Of a stretch of 64,000 bases of DNA, positions 51,133 through 58,612 are shown one piece after another. Positions within the stretch are counted from its first letter, which is position 1. Every line of letters starts with the position of its first letter. The position numbers and the translations under genes are program-made. The notes beneath the pieces were generated by a model. The model made no database searches, was not told the DNA's origin, and saw only the letters and a program-made list of their open reading frames with translations. This stretch comes from Mitsuaria chitosanitabida ATCC BAA-476 = NBRC 102408 (lineage in GTDB: Bacteria; Pseudomonadota; Gammaproteobacteria; Burkholderiales; Burkholderiaceae_C). The stretch lies in NCBI RefSeq assembly GCF_001598255.1, contig NZ_BCYP01000014.1, forward strand, positions 1-64,000, read 5' to 3'.

Positions 51133-51147
51133 ATGCAGTATCGTGCA
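51133..51147. promoter_or_regulatory. BoxR operator, boxD-boxR divergent region
   Basis: TGCA-GTATCG-TGCA at 51134-51147 has the TGCA-N6-TGCA form described for BoxR and BzdR. The 14-mer ATGCAGTATCGTGC recurs with one change, on the other strand, at 52262-52275 before boxC. TGCATGCA at 51144-51151 overlaps the site. It lies 30 bp upstream of boxR and 84 bp upstream of boxD and would control both. Confidence 0.75.
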
Positions 51148-51176
51148 TGCAGGCAATCTAGAGCCGGTCAAAAATC

Positions 51177-52109
51177 ATGTCAAGCAATATAGTGCCTGTT
51201 GACGGGTTAACCCCTACCGCCCCGGAGGCGGAGGAACCGGCGAAACACCCCTTCCTGATGCAGCTGGGCGATCGCGTCCGCGGCTTGCGCTCGCGCAAGG
51301 GGATGACGCGCAAGGCGCTCGCCACCGTGGCGGACGTGAGCGAACGGCATCTGGCGAATCTGGAATATGGCGCGGGCAATCCGTCCATCCTGATCCTGCT
51401 GCAGGTCGCGCAGGCGCTGCAATGCCCGATGGCGGAGCTGCTCGGCGACGTCACGACGACCAGCGCGGAGTGGCTGCTGCTGCGCGAGCTGCTGGAGGGG
51501 CGCGACGAGGCGACCTTGCATCGGGTGCGTGTGGCGGTGGGCGAGTTGCTCGGCACCGGCGGCGCGCAGGGGCATGGGCAGCCGCGCAGCCACCGGGTGG
51601 CGCTGATCGGCTTGCGCGGCGCGGGCAAGTCCACGCTGGGCGCGATGCTGGCGGAGACGCTGGATTACCCGTTCGTCGAGCTGAGCCGGGAGATCGAGAA
51701 GTTCGCGGGTTGCAGCGTCGGGGAGATCCAGGCGCTGTATGGCCAGGCGGCGTATCGGCGCTACGAGCGGCGGGCGCTGGAGGAGGCGATCCAGATCTAT
51801 CCGGAAGCGGTGATCGCCACGCCGGGTGGGATCGTGTCGGATCCGGCGACCTTCAATCTGCTGCTGGCGCATTGCAGCACCGTGTGGCTGCAAGCGGATC
51901 CGGAGGACCACATGCAGCGGGTCGTCGCGCAAGGCGACACGCGGCCGATGGCGGCAAGCAAGGAAGCGATGGACGATTTGAGGTCCATTCTTCATGGGCG
52001 CGCGGCGTTCTATGCGAAGGCGGAGCTGCATGTCGATACGAGCGCGCAGCCGCTGGCGGAGACGTTTGGGATCTTGGAGCGGCGGGTTCGGGAGCTCATC
52101 GCGCGCTAA
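51177..52109 (+). CDS. boxR: BoxR: benzoyl-CoA-responsive regulator with HTH and shikimate-kinase-like domain
   Basis: A 310-residue regulator. Residues about 28-90 form a XRE-type helix-turn-helix (LGDRVRGLRSRKGMTRKALA, VSERHLANLEYGAGNPSI). After a helical linker (about 95-135) comes a shikimate-kinase-like ligand domain: RVALIGLRGAGKSTLGAMLA with a P-loop, LSREIEKFAGCSVGEIQALYGQAAYRRYE and GGIVSDPATFN. BoxR represses box genes and is released by benzoyl-CoA. GTTGACGGGTTAACCCC within its first codons contains a GGGTTAACCC palindrome that is repeated 100 bp after the stop. Gap to boxC, 218 bp, holds a REP hairpin and more operators. Confidence 0.95.
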   Translation: MSSNIVPVDGLTPTAPEAEEPAKHPFLMQLGDRVRGLRSRKGMTRKALATVADVSERHLANLEYGAGNPSILILLQVAQALQCPMAELLGDVTTTSAEWLLLRELLEGRDEATLHRVRVAVGELLGTGGAQGHGQPRSHRVALIGLRGAGKSTLGAMLAETLDYPFVELSREIEKFAGCSVGEIQALYGQAAYRRYERRALEEAIQIYPEAVIATPGGIVSDPATFNLLLAHCSTVWLQADPEDHMQRVVAQGDTRPMAASKEAMDDLRSILHGRAAFYAKAELHVDTSAQPLAETFGILERRVRELIAR

Positions 52110-52176
52110 TCCTTCATGCGCCGCCAACCACCGCGCTTCGTGGGCGAATCACCCCGCTGCGCGGGCGAATGAGGGC

Positions 52177-52202
52177 CCCTCTCCCACTCCGTGGGCGAGG
52201 GG
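52177..52202. repeat. REP-like hairpin L (GTGGG variant)
   Basis: CCCTCTCCCAC-TCC-GTGGGCGAGGGG between boxR and boxC. Preceded by GCGCGGGCGAAT, and immediately followed by AAAAACGGGTTAACCC. It could end boxR transcription or give differential mRNA stability. Confidence 0.8.
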
Positions 52203-52229
52203 AAAAACGGGTTAACCCGCATCGATAGA

Positions 52230-52310
52230 TGCACTAACCTGCTTGCAATCGCCAAACACAAGCACCATACTGCATGCAACCCCGCAGCGCATTCGCTGCA
52301 CGTTCCTGCA
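52230..52310. promoter_or_regulatory. boxC control region with BoxR-type sites
   Basis: Three sites: TGCA-CTAACC-TGCT at 52230-52243 (one mismatch), TGCA-GTATGG-TGCT on the minus strand at 52261-52274 (sharing 13 of 14 bases with the boxD-boxR site), and a perfect TGCA-CGTTCC-TGCA at 52297-52310, 18 bp from the boxC start. A further TGCATGCA is at 52271-52278. Together they suggest a separate BoxR-controlled promoter for boxCBA. Confidence 0.7.
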
Positions 52311-52327
52311 TGTCGATGGAGCCCCGA

Positions 52328-54010
52328 ATGAGCGATCTCTCCGACCTCACCGCCACCCGCGTCGATTACCAGACACATCCTTCGCGCTACCGCCACTGGA
52401 AGCTGTCCTTCGAAGGCCCGGTGGCCACGCTGGCCGCCGACTTCGACGAGAACGGCGGCCTGCGCCCCGGCTACAAGCTCAAGCTCAACAGCTACGACCT
52501 GGGCGTCGACATCGAGCTCAACGACGCGCTCCAACGCATCCGCTTCGAGCACCCCGAGGTCCGCACCGTCGTCGTGACCAGCGCCAAGGACAAGATCTTC
52601 TGCTCCGGCGCCAACATCTACATGCTGGGCGTCTCCAGCCACGGCTGGAAGGTGAACTTCTGCAAGTTCACCAACGAGACCCGCAACGGCATGGAGGATT
52701 CCAGCCAGCACAGCGGTCTGAAGTTCCTCGCCGCCATCAACGGCGCCTGCGCCGGCGGCGGCTATGAGCTCGCCCTCGCCTGCGACGAGCTGCTGCTGGT
52801 CGACGACCGCTCCAGCGCGGTCAGCCTGCCCGAGGTGCCGCTGCTGGGCGTGCTGCCGGGCACCGGCGGCCTGACCCGCGTCACCGACAAGCGCAAGGTC
52901 CGCCACGACCTCGCAGACATCTTCTGCACGACCAATGAAGGCGTGCGCGGCAAGAAGGCCAAGGACTGGCGCCTGGTCGACGACATCGTCAAGCCGGCCC
53001 AGTTCTCCGCCAAGGTCCAGGAGCGCGCCCTCTCGCTCGCCGAAGGCAGCGACCGCCCCGCCGACGGCAAGGGCGTCGTCTTCGGCCCGCTGCAACGCAC
53101 GATCGAACCGGACGCGCTGCGCTACCGCCACGTGACCGTCGAGATCGACCGCGCCCGCCGCGTCGCCAGCTTCACCGTGAACGGTCCCAGCGGTCCGATC
53201 AACGCGCTGCCCTCGACCATCGCCGAGATCGAGGCCGCCGGCGCCGACTGGTACCCGCTCGCCCTCGCCCGCGATCTGGAGGACGCGATCCTCTCGATGC
53301 GCACCAACGAGCTGGACATCGGCACCTGGCTGATCCGCACGCAGGGCGACGCGGCCGCGGTGCTCGCCTCGGACGGCGTGCTGGCCGAGCACGCCCATCA
53401 CTGGCTGGTACGCGAGACCATCGGCTATCTGCGCCGCACCTTCAGCCGCGTCGACGTCTCCTCGCGCAGCCTGTTCGCGCTGATCGAGCCAGGCTCCTGC
53501 TTCGCGGGCTCGCTGCTGGAGCTCGCGCTGGCCTGCGATCGCAGCTACATGCTCGCGCTGCCCGACGAGCCGGAACGCGCGCCCAAGCTCTTCATCGGCG
53601 AGACCAACTTCGGTCTGCTGCCGATGGCCACGGGGCAGAGCCGGCTCGAGCGCCGTTTCTACGAGGACGCCGATCAGATCGAGCAATGCCGCGCCAACGC
53701 CGGCATGCCGCTCGACGCCGATGCCGCGTTCCAACTCGGTCTGGTGACCAGCAACCCCGACGACATCGACTGGGCCGACGAGACCCGCATCGCCATCGAG
53801 GAGCGCGTGTCCATGAGCCCGGACGCCCTCACCGGCATGGAGGCCAACCTGCGCTTCAACGGCCCGGAGAACATGGTCACGCGCGTCTTCGGCCGCCTGA
53901 CCGCCTGGCAGAACTGGATCTTCCAGCGCCCCAACGCCGTCGGCGAGAAGGGCGCGCTGAAGGTCTTCGGCAAGGGCGACAAGGCGCAGTTCGACTGGAA
54001 CCGCGTCTGA
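52328..54010 (+). CDS. boxC: 2,3-epoxybenzoyl-CoA dihydrolase (benzoyl-CoA-dihydrodiol lyase)
   Basis: A 560-residue crotonase-superfamily enzyme made of two enoyl-CoA-hydratase-like halves; it opens the ring of 2,3-epoxybenzoyl-CoA to 3,4-dehydroadipyl-CoA semialdehyde and formate. Visible: VDYQTHPSRYRHWKLSFEGP, NSYDLGVDIELNDALQRIRFEHPEVRTVVVTSAKDKIFCSGANIYMLG in outline (oxyanion segment KDKIFCSGANIY), NGACAGGGYELALACDELLLVD, and in the second half PGSCFAGSLLELALACDRSYML. Start at 52328 matches the usual family start; earlier methionines at 52274 and 52316 would overlap the operators. Followed by boxB after 70 bp. Confidence 0.95.
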   Translation: MSDLSDLTATRVDYQTHPSRYRHWKLSFEGPVATLAADFDENGGLRPGYKLKLNSYDLGVDIELNDALQRIRFEHPEVRTVVVTSAKDKIFCSGANIYMLGVSSHGWKVNFCKFTNETRNGMEDSSQHSGLKFLAAINGACAGGGYELALACDELLLVDDRSSAVSLPEVPLLGVLPGTGGLTRVTDKRKVRHDLADIFCTTNEGVRGKKAKDWRLVDDIVKPAQFSAKVQERALSLAEGSDRPADGKGVVFGPLQRTIEPDALRYRHVTVEIDRARRVASFTVNGPSGPINALPSTIAEIEAAGADWYPLALARDLEDAILSMRTNELDIGTWLIRTQGDAAAVLASDGVLAEHAHHWLVRETIGYLRRTFSRVDVSSRSLFALIEPGSCFAGSLLELALACDRSYMLALPDEPERAPKLFIGETNFGLLPMATGQSRLERRFYEDADQIEQCRANAGMPLDADAAFQLGLVTSNPDDIDWADETRIAIEERVSMSPDALTGMEANLRFNGPENMVTRVFGRLTAWQNWIFQRPNAVGEKGALKVFGKGDKAQFDWNRV

Positions 54011-54080
54011 ACGCGCCACCGAGCGCCTGCCTGCCCCATCGCGCCGATCGCATCGGCGACAAGACACCCAGGAGACCCCG

Positions 54081-55514
54081 ATGACCGTCAGCACCATCGA
54101 CTACAGCCAGAAGATCCCCAACAACGTCAACCTCAACGAGGACCGCACGCTGCAGCGTGCGCTCGAGGGCTGGCAGCCCAACTTCCTCTCGTGGTGGGAG
54201 GACATGGGGCCCGACGGCTCGCACAACTTCGACGTCTACCTGCGCACGGCCACCAGCGTCGATCCGCAGGGCTGGGCCACCTTCGGCCACGTGAAGATGC
54301 CGGACTACCGCTGGGGCATCTTCCTGAACCCCGCCGAGCAGAACCGCAAGATCCATTTCGGCGATCACAAGGGCGAGGACGCCTGGCAGGACATCCCCGG
54401 CGAGTACCGCGCCAACCTGCGCCGCATCATCGTCACGCAGGGCGACACCGAGCCCGCGAGCGTCGAGCAGCAGCGCCATCTCGGCCTGACCGCCCCCAGC
54501 CAGTACGACCTGCGCAACCTCTTCCAGGTCAACGTCGAGGAAGGCCGTCACCTGTGGGCGATGGTCTACCTGCTGCACAAGTACTTCGGCCGTGACGGCC
54601 GCGAGGAAGGCGCCGCGCTGCTGGAGCGCCGCAGCGGCCAGGAGAACAACCCCCGCATCCTGCAGGCCTTCAACGAGCCGACGCCGGACTGGCTGTCCTT
54701 CTTCATGTTCACCTACTTCACCGATCGTGACGGCAAGTTCCAGCTGTGCGCGCTGGCGGAGAGCAGCTTCGATCCCCTGGCCCGCACGACCAAGTTCATG
54801 CTGACCGAGGAAGCGCATCACATGTTCGTCGGCGAGTCCGGCGTGAGCCGCGTGATCCAACGCACCTGCCAGGCGATGAACGAGCTCAAGACCGACGACC
54901 CGGCCAAGCTGCGCGCCGCCGGCGTGATCGATCTGCCCACGCTGCAGCGCTACCTGAACTTCCACTTCAGCGTCACCATCGACCTCTTCGGCGCGGACGA
55001 GAGCTCCAACGCGGCGACCTTCTACTCGACCGGTCTGAAGGGCCGCTACGAGGAGGGCAAGCGCCAGGACGATCATGTGCTCAAGGGCCAGTTCTATCCG
55101 GTGCTGGCGATCGAGGGCGGCCGCTTCGTCGAGCGCCAGGTGCCGATGCTCAACGCGCTCAACGAGGTGCTGCGTGACGACTTCATCCGCGACAGCGTCG
55201 GCGGCGTGGACCGCTGGAACAAGGTCATCGAGAAGGCCGGCCTGCCGCATCGCCTGAAGACGCCGCACAAGGCCTTCCACCGCAGCATCGGCACGCTGTC
55301 GGGGGCGAAGGTCTCGCCCGAGGGCCAGATCGTCAGCGAGGCCGAATGGGCCGCGCGCGTCGACCAGTGGCTGCCGTCCGTGGGCGATCGCCAGTTCGTC
55401 GCGAGCCTGATGGGCCGCGTCGTCGAGCCTGGCAAGTTCGCGAACTGGATCGCGCCGCCCGTCATGGGCATCAACCGCCAGCCGGTCGATTTCGAGTACG
55501 TTCGCTTCAATTGA
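54081..55514 (+). CDS. boxB: Benzoyl-CoA 2,3-epoxidase, oxygenase subunit
   Basis: A 477-residue class I diiron enzyme that epoxidises benzoyl-CoA with O2. Characteristic stretches: [20 protein letters not shown] at the start, [18 protein letters not shown], and the diiron ligand helices [24 protein letters not shown] (Glu, His) and [20 protein letters not shown] (Glu, His), then VDFEYVRFN at the end. Reducing equivalents come from BoxA, encoded 43 bp downstream. Length equals the Azoarcus and Burkholderia enzymes. Confidence 0.96.
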   Translation: MTVSTIDYSQKIPNNVNLNEDRTLQRALEGWQPNFLSWWEDMGPDGSHNFDVYLRTATSVDPQGWATFGHVKMPDYRWGIFLNPAEQNRKIHFGDHKGEDAWQDIPGEYRANLRRIIVTQGDTEPASVEQQRHLGLTAPSQYDLRNLFQVNVEEGRHLWAMVYLLHKYFGRDGREEGAALLERRSGQENNPRILQAFNEPTPDWLSFFMFTYFTDRDGKFQLCALAESSFDPLARTTKFMLTEEAHHMFVGESGVSRVIQRTCQAMNELKTDDPAKLRAAGVIDLPTLQRYLNFHFSVTIDLFGADESSNAATFYSTGLKGRYEEGKRQDDHVLKGQFYPVLAIEGGRFVERQVPMLNALNEVLRDDFIRDSVGGVDRWNKVIEKAGLPHRLKTPHKAFHRSIGTLSGAKVSPEGQIVSEAEWAARVDQWLPSVGDRQFVASLMGRVVEPGKFANWIAPPVMGINRQPVDFEYVRFN

Positions 55515-55557
55515 ACGCCCGCGAGCCAGGAGACAAGGCGACCCCCGTGGAGGCGAC

Positions 55558-56862
55558 ATGGACATGACGGAAGCGATCCTCATCAAGCAGCACGTGATCG
55601 ATCCGGAGATCTGCATCCGGTGCAACACCTGCGAGGCCACCTGTCCGGTGGGCGCGATCACGCACGACTCGCGCAACTACGTGGTGGACGCGGAAAAGTG
55701 CAATCTGTGCATGGCCTGCGTGCCGCCCTGCCCGACCGGCAGCATCGACAACTGGCGCACGATGCCCAAGGCGCTGGCCTACAGCATCGAGGCGCAGCTG
55801 GGCTGGGACAGCCTGCCCGAGGAGCTTCCGCCCGGCGCATTGGCCGAGGCCGGCGCCGAGGTGTCCTTGAACGATGTGCCCGCGCCCGTCGAGCCGTCCG
55901 GCGCCGACGTGGCGAGCGCCTCCAGCGCCGCGGTCGAGCCGATCTTCCGCAGCGCGGATTACGGCGCGGTGATTCCGCCGTGGTCGGCCGCGCATGCGTA
56001 CACCAACCTCTACGGCCCCAAGGCCGCGCAGAAGACGGTGACGGCCACGGTCACCGGCAACGTCCGCGTGACCGAGGTCGGCGACACGGGCTCGGACTAC
56101 GACACCCATCATCTGGTGCTGGATTTCGGGGCCATGCCCTTCCCGGTGCTGGAAGGCCAGAGCATCGGCATCGTGCCGCCCGGGCTCGACGAGCAAGGCC
56201 GCGCGCACTTCCCGCGCCAATACTCGATCGCAAGCCCGCGCAACGGCGAGCGGGCCGGCTACAACAATGTCTCGCTGACCATCAAGCGCGTGCTGGAGGA
56301 CTACGACGGCAAGCCGGTGCGGGGCGTCGGCAGCAACTACATGTGCGACCTGGAGGTGGGCGCGCAGGTGCAGGTGGTGGGGCCTTTCGGCAGCAGCTTC
56401 CTGATGCCGAATCATCCGCGCAGCCACGTGGTCATGATCTGCACTGGCACGGGCTCGGCGCCGATGCGAGCCATGACCGAGTGGCGCCGCCGGTTGCGGC
56501 AGTCCGGCAAGTTCGAGGGCGGCAAGCTGATGCTGTTCTTCGGCGCGCGCTCCCCGCAGGAGCTGCCCTACTTCGGTCCCTTGCAGAAGCTGCCCAAGGA
56601 CTTCATCGACGTGAACCTGGCATTCAGCCGCGTGCCGGGCGAGCCGCGCCGATACGTGCAGGACCTGATGCGCGAGCGCGCGGCCGACCTGGCGGAGATG
56701 CTGCGCGATCCGCAGGCCCACTTCTACGTCTGTGGCCTGAAGGCGATGGAGGAAGGCGTGGTGCTGGCGTTGCGCGACATCGCGGTGCAAGCGGGCGCGG
56801 ATTGGGACGCCCTCTCGGGCAGCCTCAAGCGCGAGGGGCGATTGCATCTGGAGACGTATTGA
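55558..56862 (+). CDS. boxA: Benzoyl-CoA oxygenase component A (ferredoxin / FAD reductase)
   Basis: A 434-residue reductase that passes electrons from NADPH to BoxB. The N-terminus has two 4Fe-4S motifs, [12 protein letters not shown] and [12 protein letters not shown]. After an Ala/Pro/Glu linker (about residues 85-150) comes a ferredoxin-NADP+ reductase module: [13 protein letters not shown] (FAD-binding R-x-Y-S), [28 protein letters not shown] (key GPFGSSF), [13 protein letters not shown] (NADP-binding) and [12 protein letters not shown]. Ends the boxCBA run; a REP hairpin begins 25 bp after the stop. Confidence 0.96.
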   Translation: MDMTEAILIKQHVIDPEICIRCNTCEATCPVGAITHDSRNYVVDAEKCNLCMACVPPCPTGSIDNWRTMPKALAYSIEAQLGWDSLPEELPPGALAEAGAEVSLNDVPAPVEPSGADVASASSAAVEPIFRSADYGAVIPPWSAAHAYTNLYGPKAAQKTVTATVTGNVRVTEVGDTGSDYDTHHLVLDFGAMPFPVLEGQSIGIVPPGLDEQGRAHFPRQYSIASPRNGERAGYNNVSLTIKRVLEDYDGKPVRGVGSNYMCDLEVGAQVQVVGPFGSSFLMPNHPRSHVVMICTGTGSAPMRAMTEWRRRLRQSGKFEGGKLMLFFGARSPQELPYFGPLQKLPKDFIDVNLAFSRVPGEPRRYVQDLMRERAADLAEMLRDPQAHFYVCGLKAMEEGVVLALRDIAVQAGADWDALSGSLKREGRLHLETY

Positions 56863-56886
56863 TTGCGGGAGAGGACTCGTATGGCC

Positions 56887-56928
56887 CCCTCTCCCGCTTG
56901 CGGGAGAGGGCTGGGGTGAGGGTCTTCG
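56887..56928. repeat. REP-like hairpin M
   Basis: CCCTCTCCCGC-TT-GCGGGAGAGGG with tail CTGGGGTGAGGGTCTTCG, between boxA and the alpha/beta hydrolase gene. May separate expression of the hydrolase from the box genes. Confidence 0.85.
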
Positions 56929-56987
56929 ACGGCCCGCCGGTCGCCCCGGTGACGCCCAGCGAGGGCCTCAACAGCTCTAATCGCGAC

Positions 56988-57806
56988 ATGACACAGCCCC
57001 ACGATCCAGCCCCGTCCGCCGAGGCGACCTGCGAGGTCGCCGTCCATGCCCTCCCCTACAACGGCGGCACGCTGCACGCGCGCAGCTGGACACCGGCGTC
57101 CGCGAGCGCGGCCACGCCGCCGATCGTCCTGCTGCATGACTCGCTGGGCGCGGTGAGCCTGTGGCGGAGCTTCCCCGAGGCGCTCGCGCTGGCCACCGGG
57201 CGGCAGGTCGTGGCCTATGACCGCGCGGGATTCGGTGAATCCAGCCCGCGCGTGGATACGCTGACGCCGAGTTTCGTGGCCGATGAGGCGAGCACCGGAC
57301 TGTCGGCGGTCGTCGACCGGCTCGGCATCGAGCGCTTCGTCGCGATGGGCCACAGCGTCGGCGGCGGCATGGCCATCGAAGCGGCGGCGCAACTGCCGGG
57401 CCGCGTGGATCGCCTCATCACGATTGCAGCGCAAGTCTTCGCCGAGGACCGCACGCTGACCGGCATTCGCGCGGCGCGCGAGGACTTCAAGGCACCGGAA
57501 CAGCTGGACCGCTTGCGCCGGTATCACGGCGTCAAGGCGCCGTGGGTGTTGAGCGCGTGGACGGAGACGTGGTTGTCCGCGGCCTTCGCCGACTGGTCCC
57601 TGTGCGAGGTGCTGACGCGCGTGCAATGCCCGACGCTGACGATCCATGGCGGGCTCGACGAATTCGGGTCGACGATCCATCAGGAGCTGATCCGCGATCG
57701 GGTGTCGGGCCAGGCGCGCAAGCTGCTGCTGCCGGAGAACGGACACATGCCGCATCGCGAGGCGCCGGAGGTGGTGCTGGCGGAGATTCGGCGCTTCCTG
57801 GCGTAG
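56988..57806 (+). CDS. Alpha/beta hydrolase
   Basis: A 272-residue alpha/beta-hydrolase fold enzyme. Features: IVLLHDSLGAVSLWRSFPEAL (oxyanion HDS), VVAYDRAGFGESS, nucleophile elbow AMGHSVGGGMAIE (Ser), the acid in HGGLDEFGSTIH and the catalytic His in PENGHMPHREAPE. Hydrolases of this type lie downstream of boxA in several beta-proteobacterial box clusters and may hydrolyse a lactone or CoA ester by-product; no direct evidence. ATG 56988 is the first start after the REP hairpin; the frame upstream is open but not homologous. Confidence 0.85.
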   Translation: MTQPHDPAPSAEATCEVAVHALPYNGGTLHARSWTPASASAATPPIVLLHDSLGAVSLWRSFPEALALATGRQVVAYDRAGFGESSPRVDTLTPSFVADEASTGLSAVVDRLGIERFVAMGHSVGGGMAIEAAAQLPGRVDRLITIAAQVFAEDRTLTGIRAAREDFKAPEQLDRLRRYHGVKAPWVLSAWTETWLSAAFADWSLCEVLTRVQCPTLTIHGGLDEFGSTIHQELIRDRVSGQARKLLLPENGHMPHREAPEVVLAEIRRFLA

Positions 57807-57810
57807 CCGC

Positions 57811-57853
57811 CGAAGACCCTCACCCCCCGCCCTCTCCCGCAAGCGGGCGAGGG
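57811..57853. repeat. REP-like hairpin N
   Basis: Tail CGAAGACCCTCACCCCCCG then CCCTCTCCCGC-AA-GCGGGCGAGGG (57830-57853), four bases after the hydrolase stop. Inverted orientation relative to hairpin M, so the hydrolase gene is enclosed by inverted REP units in the same way as the DUF559 genes. Confidence 0.85.
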
Positions 57854-57919
57854 AGCCACCAGCGCCCAAGCCTTGATGTGGCAACCAAACCAAGCAACAC
57901 GTCCCCCATCAACACGCGG

Positions 57920-57994
57920 CCCTTTGACATGTGGCCCTTTGACATGTGGCCCTTTGACATGTGGCCCTTTGACATGTGGTCCGTTGACATGTGG
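57920..57994. repeat. 15-bp tandem repeat CCCTTTGACATGTGG, four exact copies plus one variant
   Basis: Exact units start at 57920, 57935, 57950 and 57965; the fifth (57980) is TCCGTTGACATGTGG, and a decayed sixth (TCTATCGAGACATG) follows. Each unit includes TTGACAT, a perfect -35 hexamer. The unit length of 15 keeps reading frame; open frames through it give P-F-D-M-W repeats on one strand and H-M-S-K-G repeats on the other. Lower GC than the surroundings. Lies in a 439-bp gap (57807-58245) that otherwise holds REP hairpins N, O1, O2 and an RcnR site. Confidence 0.9.
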
Positions 57995-58024
57995 TCTATC
58001 GAGACATGCTGTGCGCCACGTGGC

Positions 58025-58153
58025 CCCTCGCCCACGGAGTGGGAGAGGGGTTTGGGGTGAGGGCCGTTGAAGTCAGCGAGCCCTGCACTCCCTCGCCCGC
58101 CTCCTCCTGCCCCCTCGCCCGCTTGCGGGAGAGGGTTGGGGTGAGGGTCTTCG
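58025..58153. repeat. REP-like hairpins O1 and O2
   Basis: O1 at 58025-58049 is CCCTCGCCCAC-GGA-GTGGGAGAGGG with tail GTTTGGGGTGAGGGCC; O2 at 58112-58135 is CCCTCGCCCGC-TT-GCGGGAGAGGG with tail to 58153. O1 plus about 30 bp after it repeats the J unit near 42900 with a single mismatch in the first 60 bp. Here an extra CTCGCCCGCCTCCTCCTGCC has been inserted before O2. Confidence 0.85.
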
Positions 58154-58175
58154 GGGTCGCCCCTGAAGGCTCCGA

Positions 58176-58189
58176 TGCTGGGGGGAGTA
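58176..58189. promoter_or_regulatory. Probable RcnR operator upstream of rcnR
   Basis: TGCT-GGGGGG-AGTA, 56 bp upstream of rcnR. RcnR of E. coli binds TACT-G6-N-AGTA; here one base of the left arm differs and the spacer base is absent. Confidence 0.6.
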
Positions 58190-58245
58190 CCCGCCTATCA
58201 TTCGGGGTCGTCCCCAGATGCTGGCCGTCGAGCCGGTCTTCCCCC

Positions 58246-58521
58246 ATGGCACACACCATCACCGGCAAGAAGGGCTTGCTCACCCGCGTGCGGCGCATCG
58301 CAGGCCAGGTCGCGGCGCTCGAGCGCGCGCTGGAGAGCGAAGCCGAATGCGCCGGCGTGCTGCAGCAGATCGCCGCGATCCGTGGCGCGACCAACGGCCT
58401 GATGGCCGAGGTCCTGGAGGGGCATGTCCGCGAGCACCTCGGCGACCCCTCCCACTCCCCAGAAACGCGAGAGGCTGACATGGATCTCGTCATCGACGCC
58501 GTACGCCGCTACATCCGTTGA
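58246..58521 (+). CDS. rcnR: RcnR-type Ni/Co-responsive repressor (CsoR/RcnR/FrmR family)
   Basis: A 91-residue all-helical repressor. His3, Cys35, His60 and His64, the four cobalt/nickel ligands of E. coli RcnR, are all present in MAHTITGK, EAECAGVLQQIAAIRG and VLEGHVREHL. Formaldehyde sensor FrmR, the closest alternative, lacks His3 and His64. The next gene is an RcnA-type exporter, and both gene fronts carry the expected G-tract operator. Metal binding should release it from DNA. Confidence 0.88.
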   Translation: MAHTITGKKGLLTRVRRIAGQVAALERALESEAECAGVLQQIAAIRGATNGLMAEVLEGHVREHLGDPSHSPETREADMDLVIDAVRRYIR

Positions 58522-58557
58522 ACCTCGGTCCGGAAGGGCCATTCCATCGCGATTCAT

Positions 58558-58574
58558 ATACTGGGGTAGAGTAT
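58558..58574. promoter_or_regulatory. Probable RcnR operator upstream of rcnA
   Basis: ATACT-GGGGTAG-AGTAT: a perfect 5-bp inverted repeat with a seven-base G-rich spacer, the TACT-N7-AGTA layout of RcnR sites. It is 39 bp upstream of the rcnA start in a locally AT-rich promoter-like stretch. Confidence 0.72.
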
Positions 58575-58612
58575 CAGGCACTGATCCTCTCCGACCTGCC
58601 GTCGCCTCGTCC

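Noticed and set aside
57920-57994. CRISPR array reading of the 15-bp repeats
   Set aside because: The units are contiguous with no spacers, too short for CRISPR repeats, and no cas gene is in the window.
57542-58060. A plus-strand frame giving P-F-D-M-W peptide repeats through the 15-bp array
   Set aside because: Its first half overlaps the alpha/beta hydrolase in another frame and its end is REP sequence; no ribosome site or homology supports translation.
58246-58521. FrmR (formaldehyde sensor) as identity of the small repressor
   Set aside because: His3 and His64 are present as in RcnR, and the neighbour is a nickel/cobalt exporter and not a formaldehyde dehydrogenase.
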